Of a stretch of 64,000 nt of DNA, positions 1 through 10,641 are shown in pieces. The DNA is from Fonsecaea monophora (lineage: Eukaryota; Ascomycota; Eurotiomycetes; Chaetothyriales; Herpotrichiellaceae), in assembly GCF_001642475.1 (NCBI RefSeq), contig NW_019173981.1, positions 1 to 64,000 on the forward strand. Direction: 5' to 3'. Each line of letters starts with the position of its first letter. Position 1 is the first letter of the stretch. Below the pieces are notes generated by a model. The model ran no database searches. It was not told the origin of the DNA and worked only from the letters and a program-made list of their open reading frames with translations. Position numbers and translations under genes: made by a program.

Positions 1-39
1 TTTACTATGTAAATTATGCTGTTCTAAAGTGCGCAGACC

Positions 40-69
40 TACACCGCCATATGCGCATATGGCGGTGTA
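40..69. repeat. 30-nt perfect palindrome
   Basis: The two halves around the centre (between 54 and 55) are exact reverse complements for 15 nt each. The outer arm reads ACACCGCC and the core is ATATGCGCATAT. No gene is recognised immediately around it. It could be a cruciform-forming element, a dyad for a dimeric transcription factor, or a remnant of a mobile-element end; the sequence alone does not decide. Confidence 0.8.
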
Positions 70-798
70 ACTCTTGTTGTGCCCTCGGCAAAACTGCCAA
101 TTTTTTGGATTTTTGCTCGCCACTGTAGCCCCATCCTCCACAGCGTCGACACCAGATTTTTTTAACTACTCCCGACCATTTTTGCGTGCTGTACCGAGTA
201 CAAAGAAATACGTTTCGCAGACAGGCAGTGAGTGCCGCCTCGTTGAAAAGGCCAAGAAATTGAAACAATATATATATATATATGTATCATCCCTACACAA
301 TCGTCGCCAACAAATTTTTCGCTGACTCGTCCCCTGCCGCTTTGCTCCCGCGCTAACGATTATTTAGTCGATTCGCTCCCCGTTCGCTCTATTCCACTCC
401 CTTCCTCTCTTTCGTCCTTCCTCCTTCACTCCCTTCTGCTCCCTCACGGCTCTGGCCCGCTCTTACGGTGTTCCTTTACCTACCAGGGAGGTTTTTATTT
501 AGGTTCCAATCTTATAGGAAACGATCCACAGATTCTTCCAGAATCAAGATCGTCCATGCGAATATCCAAATGGTCACGTGATTACGCGTTGCGCGAGACT
601 TCGCTCACACGGCGGCCAAGATCTAATCCCCTTATACGTAGATCAGGTGGTGGTTCCGCGTTATATTTCCTCTCCTGGCGGACATCCCTAGGATTGATCG
701 CTTCCTTGTGCCCAGGGACTTGATCGATCGCAAGAGAACGCACGAGCAGTACCAGCGTCCTTAGAGAATGCTCAATCCTCTAAAAGGCAATCCCTGCA
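70..798. other. Non-coding stretch, no gene recognised
   Basis: Only short open frames without recognisable content occur here. A short TA microsatellite lies at about 268-283. The segment from about 360 to 480 is pyrimidine-rich on the plus strand. Confidence 0.5.
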
Positions 799-1520
799 AT
801 GTACAACTTGCAAGCAGTATTGATTGAGTCTCAGCAGCTAGCGATATGTGAACAGCCCGCGAACGTCCTCGGCCTCTTCAGCGAGATTCAAAAGCGTTCA
901 ATTTTTCCTGTCCCATCAACCCGAACCAGACACCCCCGAGTATCAGCCTATGGAGCTCCAGGGCAAGTTCCAAATATCGGAGCCGAAGTATTGCTGGACG
1001 GAGGAGTCATGTTCCCTGAGTCTTCAAGACTCTGACGCCCTTTTTCTCCTCTGGTATACGTCCCGTTGATGGCACCTGCCCTGTCAAAGATGGCCGACTT
1101 CGCATGAACACGCAAGTTTTTCGCGCTCCCCTCATCCAAGTGCCCCGCGAGTTGACGATCTTGGAGGCTAGTTACATAAAGCCGGATATTCTGCTTCTAG
1201 GGCAGACCATACGTGCCGCATATCGGTTCGACGGTCCAGAAGTATACTACCTATCCACTCAGGCCGCCATTGCCGGTCTGCTTATGTATCCTTTCCATCG
1301 AACCCTTGCGGATGGGCTTGGCGATCACCCGATTCCCGAGGGTCTAGCGGGTCTTTTGAAAGGAGCACAAATCTCCCAACTGACTATCCTGGGCCACAAT
1401 CTTCATCAGGTGGTTGTAGAGCTGTTTCAACCAAGGACAGCAAGGCGGACGCGCTTGAGGATGCTAGGTTTCCGACTCATGTGCCAAGAGCGAGGAACGA
1501 TCACTGGCTCTCCTCTCTGA
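799..1520 (+). pseudogene. Possible decayed gene, shifting reading frames
   Basis: Three overlapping plus-strand open segments (about 799-1035, 848-1069 and 1070-1520) read like coding sequence in turn but in different frames. The last segment is the longest (138 codons from the ATG at 1104) and has ordinary protein composition. No domain family is recognised. Shifting frames without clear introns suggest a gene broken by indels, although an unrecognised short-intron gene is possible. It is downstream of and convergent with the TPR-CHAT gene. Confidence 0.25.
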
Positions 1521-1760
1521 CAGTTTCTATTCGAGGGAATTGCACACTTTAGCTTAGCTACGTTGCAATAGCTTCACCGAGTATTAACTATGCGAGAGAG
1601 CGTTACACCGAATCATTTCTATTACAAGGAACTACTGCATGAGGAAGGTATTACAATCGATGTTGCGGCTATGCAACAGCGAGGCTAAAGCACAGAAAGA
1701 AAGAAAAGAACCTGGCAAAGCAAAAGCAGGCTGACAGAAGATCCATATACCTCGCCAAAA

Positions 1761-4700
1761 TCACGCCCCAAGATGAATATAGGGAGCCCAGATAGAAGCC
1801 TTATCAGCACCACCGCCAAGTTCCTTCCTGAGAATACGCGTCGCTCTATTCAACGCCGCTGCACTCCTTCCAATATCCAGGCCTGCCGTTGCACCCGCGT
1901 TTACAATGGCGCTATAAAATTTATCGGCCACCATCGCAGATTTTAGATCTTGGATACGCCACAAGGTCCCGACAACAAATGGGAATCCGGCAAGCAAGAA
2001 CGCAGCTGCAAGGTGCAGGCTCTCGTCCAAGAGGTCCTCGGCGCGGTTGTCGGCGACAAAGCAAGCAGACAGATAGGCAAGGCGCGCTGAGCTGAGGTTG
2101 AGCGCAGCCACCTCCCTCATCGGCAGCCGGGCCTGATCCGATACCGCCAGCAAGCTGCTGGATGGGTTGGATGGATGCGAATAGCCATGGCAGGCGAAAT
2201 GGCAGAGCTGACACTGCTGGAGCGCCAAGATGGTTTCTGACTTTGTCGGGGCGGGAGGAAGGAGGCAGTTTATGGACAGGGAACCGAGCTTCTTCTCCAG
2301 TCTGTCGACCTCAATCTCGGCTCCAAGAAGGGGTTTTAGTCCAGAAGCGCCCTTCGCGGAGACTAGAAGGGCTTGAGTTATTGGATCTGCAGAGAGTTTC
2401 TCCGCCTTTTCGACAGCATGTTTGCGGGATTTCAAAGTTGGGGCATACGACGATATAACCATGTCGAGGGCGTTTGTTGTTGAGCCAGGCGATGAGTAAT
2501 CGCCTGCCGCGTGGATGGGGAGCATGCTGAGCCAGCCGCTGGTCACCCACCATATCCTCTGTGGTTGCTCTTTCGCCCCAGCGAATGGCTCTTCCCCTAT
2601 TGGACTCAGAGGTTTTATGATGCCAAGCTCTGCTAAGATCTTCTGGACGGCGGTGTCCCATAGCCATTTCAATATCCTCTCGATAGTTATCTCTTCAATT
2701 TTGGACGATTGTGATTGATTGGCTTCCCCGGCAACGACAAACGGCCGTCCTGTGCCTTTAGTGAGATCCCTGATCATCTTCGCATATTTCTCTATGTCTG
2801 TCAACTTGAGATTCGGAAGAAGAATTGCTCGGATGGAGCCACGAGTCACGAGGAAAGCATCGCTCCTGATTTTATCGACGTTAAACACGACGATGTGCTC
2901 ATGGCTTTGGAGTTTCGCCATCTCCTCTTCGGGAAGGGCGTCGTTGAAGCTCCTGAGCTCGTCGTGCTCACGAATCAGACACTCCACTTTTTGCAGCTCT
3001 TGCCAAATTTCATGTCTATTTTCTCTGTTCTCGATTGCACGCTCTTTCCCCTGCCAGCTGGGAATGGATTGGAGTAGGCTAGTTGGGGCTGCGTTAAGCT
3101 CGTTCCTGAGTTTCTTGAACCTCGCGGCGAGATTTTTGTCGGCTTTTTCAACGCTCTCGAGATCAGCCCTCAGGCCCAGCTGCAGAGTTATCATGACCCC
3201 CCTTCCGATCTCCAACAAGCGAAGGGCGTTGTAGTCAGGCCACTTAGCTTCTAGTGCCATGACGGCCGCTCGGCTTGCGAGGCCCGCATAGTCTTTCAAC
3301 TGACGCTGCTGGTCGTCCCAGTCCAGAGCTGCGGGGCTGACAAGCGGGAGCAGCTCCACGGCCAACTGCATTACCTTAGCTGAGAGTTTGGGGTTGCCGA
3401 ACCGGATGAGATGCATTGCTCGTCTGCCGGACTTGATCCGCTGGGATGGGTCGGCTGATTCGATATTGAGAGCTTCTATGTGCACCTCAATAGCCCGGAT
3501 GCGGTCCTCACGCCTTTTCTCCCCCGAGGCTGCATATCGGTCTGCGAGGAACATACCGAGATTGTGAAGGCACGTTGCTCGCATCGGGTGGTCTTCTGCC
3601 GCGAATTCAGTCGAAAGAGCCGCTTCTTGCACTTGAATGGCGAAATCCAGGTCACTGAAAGCTTCTTCTTCTTCTTCTTCTTCTTTTTCGCTGCTTTTGG
3701 AGTCTGATTTTGCTCGGTGGCGCTTTGCGAGTGCGACGGCGAGATTTGTCTGATAAGCTCCGCGGAATTGGGCAATGTCTTGTGTCTTGCTTTGGTCGAC
3801 GACGAGCTGGCTGAGACGGACCATCTCATCTAGATCGTCAAATACGTTTTCAATGGAATATTTGGCACCGTAGACATTGGCCTTGACGGTGAGATAGGCT
3901 AGTTGGTCTTTGTGGCCCATTGGTGTCTGTTCGATCGCCTTTTCTAGAGCTTTGATTGCATCGTCCAAGTCTTGACATGTGCCCCTCATCTTCAGACAGC
4001 AGGCTAGCGAATACTCATATTTGCTCGTGTTCTCTCCTATCTTTGATAGGATCCCTACCGCCTTTCTCAGGGACTTTATGGCATCGCTCAGGTGTTGCTC
4101 TGAGTGCGTTCGCTCGAATAGTCGAGTCAGGGTCAAGCCCAGACTCCCAAGGCACTCTCCATGGTCAAGCCGATCTGGGCGGATAGCTCTCGCCGCACTT
4201 ACTGCATCTCTACTTTTCTCCACAGCACTGAACAGATAATGGTCGCGATCCTTGCCACCATGCTCAAATTTCATCTGCAGGGCATTTGAGAGATTTACAA
4301 GCCTGCCGGGCCGGTCGTGGCAGGTTTGTGAAGTGAGCTCGACTGCCTCCTTGCTTTCCTCGAGTGCGTTGTTCAGTTCGATATCATCAACAGATCCGTT
4401 GTGTTCGAAGAGGCGCAGCCTTGCATTTGCTAGATTGCTGAGACATCCGCCCCTGATATCGCCATCAGTTGCATGATTTGCAGCCTCTTCGTGGGCTCTG
4501 ATTGCCTGTTTAAGATCCTCTGGGTCCCCGAGGTGTTCGTATCTGGCCTGAAGAGCCGATCCATAAGCATTGCACACCGAGTCTAACCCGCGATTAGCTG
4601 TCCTCGCGGCTGTGACAGCGTCGTTCAACACGGAGACCGCACCCTGAATGTCTGTACGCGCCAAATCTTCTGATCTTTGGTTTGCCGACCGGATTCTCAG

Positions 4701-5162
4701 AAGCCTGCCCAGCTGCGACCGGTACTCCGACAGCTCAGGACTGCCACATCGAGTTGCGATGGAGACTGCTTTACTGCTTTTCGTGATGGCCTCATCCAAG
4801 TCTCTTGCCTGTTTCTGGTTCTCGGGCAGCTGGCGTCTACTGCTTAGTGCGACTGAAAGATTGTGATAAGCCTGGGACAGTGCTTCTACGTCTTCATCTG
4901 GCCCTGTCTGAAGTAAATCGAGCAAGTCCCTGCTCGCCTCCACGCTTGCGTTAGCGTCAACAAGCGACTCGGTCCGAGAGAAGTTGAACTCCATTGTTTC
5001 GCAAATCAGGCCAAGGACTGCACAGCGATTCTGATGGTCGATAGATTCGGTCGCTAAGAAACCCCGTAAAGGGGAGATATACCGTTGGCGGTCACTCGGA
5101 GCAACTTCAGAGGCCGCAACAAAGGTTCGAAACGGTTCCGGCAATTCTGTTTGTGTCTGCAT
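1761..5162 (-). CDS. TPR-repeat CHAT-domain protease
   Basis: Predicted 1133-aa cytosolic protein with no signal peptide or membrane segment. The first ~650 residues are rich in TPR-like helical repeats. The C-terminal ~400 residues form a CHAT domain, a caspase/separase-fold cysteine peptidase. The catalytic dyad looks intact: His about residue 992 in the CHFACHG motif and Cys about residue 1034 in LAYLSAC. The start is the ATG at 5162; the frame stays open slightly upstream but only with non-ATG codons. It is a single exon as read. A Glu run encoded by a TTC-type repeat (minus-strand GAA/GAG) sits mid-protein. The gene lies downstream of, and in the same direction as, the caspase-like fusion gene. 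CHAT proteins of this architecture are known in bacterial and fungal conflict and cell-death systems. The substrate is unknown; a role in cleaving a partner at this locus is inference. Confidence 0.9.
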   Translation of the reverse strand: MQTQTELPEPFRTFVAASEVAPSDRQRYISPLRGFLATESIDHQNRCAVLGLICETMEFNFSRTESLVDANASVEASRDLLDLLQTGPDEDVEALSQAYHNLSVALSSRRQLPENQKQARDLDEAITKSSKAVSIATRCGSPELSEYRSQLGRLLRIRSANQRSEDLARTDIQGAVSVLNDAVTAARTANRGLDSVCNAYGSALQARYEHLGDPEDLKQAIRAHEEAANHATDGDIRGGCLSNLANARLRLFEHNGSVDDIELNNALEESKEAVELTSQTCHDRPGRLVNLSNALQMKFEHGGKDRDHYLFSAVEKSRDAVSAARAIRPDRLDHGECLGSLGLTLTRLFERTHSEQHLSDAIKSLRKAVGILSKIGENTSKYEYSLACCLKMRGTCQDLDDAIKALEKAIEQTPMGHKDQLAYLTVKANVYGAKYSIENVFDDLDEMVRLSQLVVDQSKTQDIAQFRGAYQTNLAVALAKRHRAKSDSKSSEKEEEEEEEAFSDLDFAIQVQEAALSTEFAAEDHPMRATCLHNLGMFLADRYAASGEKRREDRIRAIEVHIEALNIESADPSQRIKSGRRAMHLIRFGNPKLSAKVMQLAVELLPLVSPAALDWDDQQRQLKDYAGLASRAAVMALEAKWPDYNALRLLEIGRGVMITLQLGLRADLESVEKADKNLAARFKKLRNELNAAPTSLLQSIPSWQGKERAIENRENRHEIWQELQKVECLIREHDELRSFNDALPEEEMAKLQSHEHIVVFNVDKIRSDAFLVTRGSIRAILLPNLKLTDIEKYAKMIRDLTKGTGRPFVVAGEANQSQSSKIEEITIERILKWLWDTAVQKILAELGIIKPLSPIGEEPFAGAKEQPQRIWWVTSGWLSMLPIHAAGDYSSPGSTTNALDMVISSYAPTLKSRKHAVEKAEKLSADPITQALLVSAKGASGLKPLLGAEIEVDRLEKKLGSLSINCLLPPAPTKSETILALQQCQLCHFACHGYSHPSNPSSSLLAVSDQARLPMREVAALNLSSARLAYLSACFVADNRAEDLLDESLHLAAAFLLAGFPFVVGTLWRIQDLKSAMVADKFYSAIVNAGATAGLDIGRSAAALNRATRILRKELGGGADKASIWAPYIHLGA
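3661..3686. repeat. TTC trinucleotide microsatellite inside the CHAT gene
   Basis: A run of TTC units on the plus strand encodes a stretch of seven glutamates (minus strand) in the linker between TPR blocks of the CHAT protein. Repeat-number change would alter the length of an acidic linker without shifting the frame. Confidence 0.85.
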
Positions 5163-5829
5163 GATCGACCGCGGGGTTTCACCCTGATTCAAGTTGGGCT
5201 TTACGCAAAACAAGAACCCAATCCTGAAGGCTCTCTTTGTCTGTTGATTGGATACGGGATTCTGGCAGCACTTTGTCCAAGGGAGAAGTTAGGACGAAGG
5301 CCCATATGTCTGTTAAGGTACGAAAGAAACGTCGGAACGTCAGTCAAGGAACATTGATCGCTCTTTCACTTGAGTACAAAGACTTGGGTGAACAAGAAGG
5401 TTACCTCAACAGTATGCCTACGCCACAGCGGGTGACAAAACTCGGTGCGCACTCCGGTCACACGCCTAGAATTATCATTAATTAATTAACCTCCAACCAT
5501 CGCAAGGAGCCTTTTATGGGCTTCTAATTTTTCCTACCAGTAGTCAATACCTCTATAGTATCCCTAGTAATTTTCCCTGGTTATTATACTGTAAAAGAAG
5601 CAGTAAAAATCAATTAGTTATTGATGGGTGATTGAGTGGTCTCGAGGTGCGTACGGAATTTTGTCACCCACGTGACGGTGCACCGTTTATAGCTGATTCA
5701 GCGGCTCAGCGCCACTCCCCGTGGGTGCCCCGCGCCCCCCGTACAGCACAGAAGATGTCCGTGCGCCGCAGTGGCCCTCGGCGGCCGACTGAGCGGCACT
5801 CGGCCGGACATGTGACACCATCAACAATG
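5163..5829. other. Spacer between the two protease genes
   Basis: About 670 bp holds the presumed promoter and 5' leader of the TPR-CHAT gene and the 3' end of the caspase-like gene. The part around 5470-5620 is AT-rich. No further gene is recognised. Confidence 0.6.
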
Positions 5830-8800
5830 CTAATAACCAAGTGCGGCATCCCAATCCATGCCCTTTGCGCTCTCATTTGCACTCTCATCAGATACCGGCA
5901 CCACCTTGACAACTTGTTGTTTGATGTCAAATTTGACAGTCTTGCGCAAACTTCCAGCTGTCAATGGCCGGTCTTGCTCTAAAATATCTTCAAAGAGACC
6001 CCAGAAACCTCCTTCTGAGCTTTCACCATTGCCTCCCCGACCTGTTTCCTCGATGGGAGGGAGTAGGAGGGCATTGAAGTCCCTCGGCGACGTTGCGGCA
6101 ATGACTTTGAGCATCTCTTTGTGTGCCTCTGATTGCTTCGAGGCTCCTTTCGGGGTTTCATACCTGATTGGAAGCAGTACCCGGTGTCCAGGGTTAAGTG
6201 TGACTGGGACGTCCAGCCGACCCGTGTTGCCCGACCTGGGCTTCGGATGAACAGGGATGATGGACCAATTTGACATGTCTAGGCATATCAAGGCGACATG
6301 CACCGTCTCATCTGTGACATTGTCAATAGCAAGCGCTATGATGTTCCCTGGTCGAAATATAATAGTGCCGTCTGCCTCGATTTCATTCCACGGCTTGACA
6401 TAGTCTGGAACATGTGGTGCTTCTTTGAGATTTACTGTGTGAATAGGTTGAGTACTTTCTTCACCGTTGGGCGAGATCTCTCCCAGCACACGCATTTTCA
6501 CAAGCGCTTTGCCCTGCGAACTGGTGCTCATCTCGAATGCGGAATAGAATCTTGCGAGGTGCATGGTGTGGTTGACGAGAGCCACCGGCGCTGTCTCATC
6601 CTGGGGGCGGAAGGCAAGTGTCGAGACGACTTCTCCTTTTCTGTCGAAAATTTGATACTCAGGCTTCTCTTCGTCGACTGCGACTTGCACGCAGGTAGGC
6701 CCCTTAAAGTCGTCACTGACTAGCTTTGCGTACCTGGATGTAGAACTTCTCCAGGCTTCTCGGATTGCTTCATGATCCGCAGCCTCTACTTCGACAGAGT
6801 GCCCTGTGGCTTTCTTGACAAGTCGCACGAAAATCTCATCTTGAGGGACTGCAGGACACCCTACAATGATCTGCTTTTCACTGCCGGTCGATATTTCGGT
6901 CCAAATGGCATCGGCATTTCCATCCTTGAGGTCCTTTGCCGATTTGATTGTGCAGACAGCCAAGCGGTCCAAAGGCTGCCCTTTCTCGCCTGCACCCACG
7001 GTTGTCAGGGGGTAGATATCAAACGTTGACCCAACCCTAGCACCGAGATACTTTGAGGTACTCAACCGCACCCTGTTCCCGTGATCAACGGGCTTGTTGA
7101 GCTCGATGATCACAGGCGCATCCAATACCTCTAGTTCCGAATCTCCAAAGAAGGCACGATCCATGGCACCTTTTATCAAGACATTCTGCTGACGAGAACC
7201 CCCCAGCTGCAGCTGCACTGCCTCAGCAATGTGCCACTGTAGCCGCCAGTACGAGAGACCCGGCAGGCCGTGGACAAGCGCATCTGTATTCCTGAGGAGA
7301 CGATCAATGCAGAGCGTCAGGACACCTTGCCAATTACCCTTTTCGGATTTCACCTCATAGGCCTTTTCAAGCTCGCGACATGCAGCAATCACTGTATATT
7401 CTCCGCCAGACGGGACAAGCCAGTGATCAGCCATCGACAGAGACCTACCCTGCTCATCATTGCCACCAAGTCCCTGGCCGTGATCAAAGTCCGCAGCCTC
7501 GCCGGCCTGGGTTTCACTGTCTGTATTTTCTCCGTCCCAAAGTATGCTCTCCAAATCGTCAAGACCGCGAACTGCAACATTATCTCCTCCGCCTTCTTCT
7601 CGGGGAGAAGTCTCGTGGCTACGGTCACCATGCGAGATCCCGCTTGAGTGACAACAGTCGAGAACAACGGTTACAATAAGCTCCTTCTCCAGCATCTGTC
7701 GCAGGAGGTCCTTGAGTTCGGTTGCTTTCAGAACCCCGCCCGTCTTCTCCTTGACATCCGTAGGTACGAGGACGTATGTCCCTCCGTCCTGCTTCAAGCG
7801 AGCTCCGTGTCCAGAGAAGTGGATGTAGACTAGATCCTTCGGCGACGCTTTGCCACACGTCTCTTTAATTGCACCGACGATGTTTTGCTTTGTAGGCGAC
7901 TTGCTCCTTGCCTTTGCCAGAAACGGAGCTGTGAGTATTGAAATGTGCTCGTCATCCATGCCCAGAGTTTCTTTGAAGTATGTCCACATTGCATCGACGT
8001 CCGCGACGCAGCCTCTCAGGTTCTGGATAGGGGGCCTTGTATCATCCTTGGGGTTGATGTAGTCATTGATGCCGACTAAAACAGCCCATTTGGATGGCTC
8101 CCTCGAAGTTTTGTCCTCTTTGGTCTCGTCGCGTTCGGCAACTCGTTCGCATACAAAGTCAAGATCGCCAACCCGGGCAGTCTGGTCTTCCACAGCGGCC
8201 TGGTTGTCTTCGTCATACGCTCTCATGTTGTTGTCCGTCTTTATCGAGGTGAAGACCTAGGCGGGGGTGAGATCACTGAATCACAGTTATTAGAGCAGGG
8301 GTTTGTGAGAGAATACCTGGTGCTTTTTGAACCACAGTCCGGTCACAAAGACTACGTATCTGTCACCACTCTTAGGCCAGAGGTCAAATCAGTCACTGAT
8401 ATGCTTTCTCCGATCTTTGTCAAGTTAGACAGAATATACCGGTGCATCATAGTGGTTCCATCCGCTGGCGCTGCCCCCCAGAACCCATCCCCCATGCACT
8501 CTAACCCCCGCTGGGAGCCCAGTAACATCCGCTTCGAATCCAAGATAGACGTCACTGGAGGTGTCTGACCAAGCAGTAATGGAGCAGTTAGTGGTGGTGT
8601 AAGTGCCGGTGACGATGAAGAGGCCATATCGTGCAACCTCATACTTGAAATTCGCCTGCAAGAGCTTTCTCTTGTTGCGAGACCACCAAGGCCGAATATC
8701 GGATTCTTGGTAGACGCGGTGATGGTGGATGTTAGGAGTCGTCACCAAAACGGCCCCAAAATCTGTTGATGTTGCCACCTTCAATTTGGCCGCGATGTCA

Positions 8801-9169
8801 ACTGGCAGTCCCGTGCTATTTTGGCATGTTGGTACTTGAACCTGTTCGTCAGAGTATGGGAGCTCACTTGACCCCTGCCTCAAGTCCGACGTCGATTTTG
8901 GAGGTTCCACGAGATACCTTGGGATCCCAAGTTATGCCATTGTCTCGAAGCTCTGAATTCGTGTCCTGCGCGTCACCAAGACTGTGTTTCAAGAGGGAGG
9001 ATGAGTCATTTAGATCGAATAGTTTGGACCAGAAGCCGGACTTGTCAAAGTAGCCACAGGTTCCAGGCTTCATGGAGCTCTGTCGGATAGGCTTATAGAG
9101 AGCATAACCAAAAGGGTGATGTCTCATCATCTGTCGGTATGTATGATCCAGCCTCGTTTGTGAAGACAT
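5830..9169 (-). CDS. Caspase-like (C14) protein fused to a gasdermin-like N-terminal domain (predicted)
   Basis: Proposed exons on the minus strand: 9169-8868, 8815-8440, 8370-8317 and 8256-5830, giving 1052 aa. The last exon alone (ATG at 8226) encodes a C14 caspase/metacaspase-type peptidase: WAVLVGIN strand, catalytic His in HFSGHG (about residue 394 of the fusion) and Cys in DCCHSS (about 446). A p10-like segment follows, then a ~430-aa C-terminal beta-rich region of unknown role. Exons 1-3 encode ~244 aa, beta-rich, with motifs such as HPFGYALY and KPGTCGYFD. A frame-closing stop for this part would lie at 8290, only 63 bp before the caspase ATG. The 60-nt intron 8316-8257 (branch CTAAT, acceptor CTAG) joins the two in phase. 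The gasdermin/RCD-1-like identity is inference. Weak points: donors GTATAT and GTATTC, the acceptor AAG at 8371, and a choice of start (9169, 9130 or 9127). The caspase part alone is near certain. Confidence 0.7.
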
Positions 9170-10641
9170 GGCGCACTGTTGGTGCGGGTAAACCCGTGAT
9201 CGAAATGATTTCGTACGGGATTTCAGCAAGACCGTTTAATCTGCCCATAATTCGGCTCGCCGCGGCATATGTAGCCCTCACGACGGCCTCAGCTAGGTAA
9301 TAATGGCCAAATCAAATTGAAGAATTCGCTCGAGGCCGGTGTCCAAGCAATCTTACCCTGGCAGCCACAGTTGATGAAGACAGAAACCTTCCATGCAGCA
9401 TTTTTCCAACCTGTTCAAAGCACAGCCCGTGGAAAATGACATGTCATTGCAGTCGAAAAGTGCCTCAATCGCGTGACTGGAGACGCAACGTATCGGATGG
9501 CTTGGGATGTGTTGCACAGCCGCCTCTCCAGCAAGCCCGGCCTTGTTGGCACCACAAACAGCGGATAGAGTCCCAGTAAGGCTGCCCAACCCCCACGCTC
9601 TACTTCAACTTTTTCGTGCTTGTAGGTGTGGTGGCTGCTTTGGACGGGAGCTTCTCCGCATCTGCATCACCTCCAGAACATGGTAGGGCGTGCTGTGATG
9701 CGTGATGGTCAACGTCTCAATCTTGGACTCTTGTAGCTTTGTAACTTCAATTGTCTTCGTCCTGATTACCGAAAAAGGCAAGAGGGGGCCGGGAAATGGC
9801 TTGAAACTTTCCTGTGGTGTGCCTCACCTAGCTCTTAGGAGCCACCTCGCCTACTTCGGCCAAAACAGTCCCACATATTGACTGACCTTCCCGCCAGAAG
9901 AGCAACTTTGGCGTTTGAATCGGTAAACATTTCACACATTCTGATTCCGTTAATTCCACTCATTTTCACCCTCGCACTGTCGCTGTGGAAAAGGACTGCT
10001 CCTTGTTGATTGGCGGGCGAGCACAGGGCCATCTCCCAACTTGCGCCTTCCCATGACCCTGTCGTCGAACTTCGCTTTGCAGAGCCTCGCTTTGCTTCTC
10101 GAGTCGAATTATCTACCTATTCAATTAACCTAATGAACAATATGGCCTCGAGCACAAGCAGTGCAACGAATGATGAAGCACTGCGGGACATTCAAAAATA
10201 CTGGGACGCTCATGCGATGGTGCAATTGAACATGCTGCACCCCTGACTGAAACTCCTCATCCCCGTATGTGATGGAGAAGAGGAGGACTCCCCGAGAGAC
10301 GCATATAGGGGATTGGATTGCATCACTGAAGATATTCTCTGTTTTAGCGTCCAGCTGTCAGCACCCGACGTGTCTGACGGCCCCATTGCTGTTTCACCAG
10401 AATAGCATTGCGGTCGCTATCCCAGAAGCGGTCTCTAATAGGCAATATCTTAGGCAACAGTGCCTACATTGCACCACCTCCGTTTCCACTTTTGTGAAGC
10501 CTTCTCCGGAAATCTTCTGCATTACCATCGTTAGGCCCCGGGCTTTCTTGTATTTGCTACACCAAGTTTGACTTTGGCTAGACTTTTAGACTCAGGTACA
10601 TTGTATGACAGGGTATTAATGCCTCTCTCTTCAAGTGAACC
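9170..10641. other. Gene-poor stretch upstream of the protease cluster
   Basis: Only short open frames are present. A 34-codon plus-strand frame beginning with the ATG near 10142 (MASSTSS...) is protein-like but ends without a splice donor that I can support. It could be the truncated 5' end of a lost gene. The promoter of the caspase fusion is expected near 9170-9500. Confidence 0.45.
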
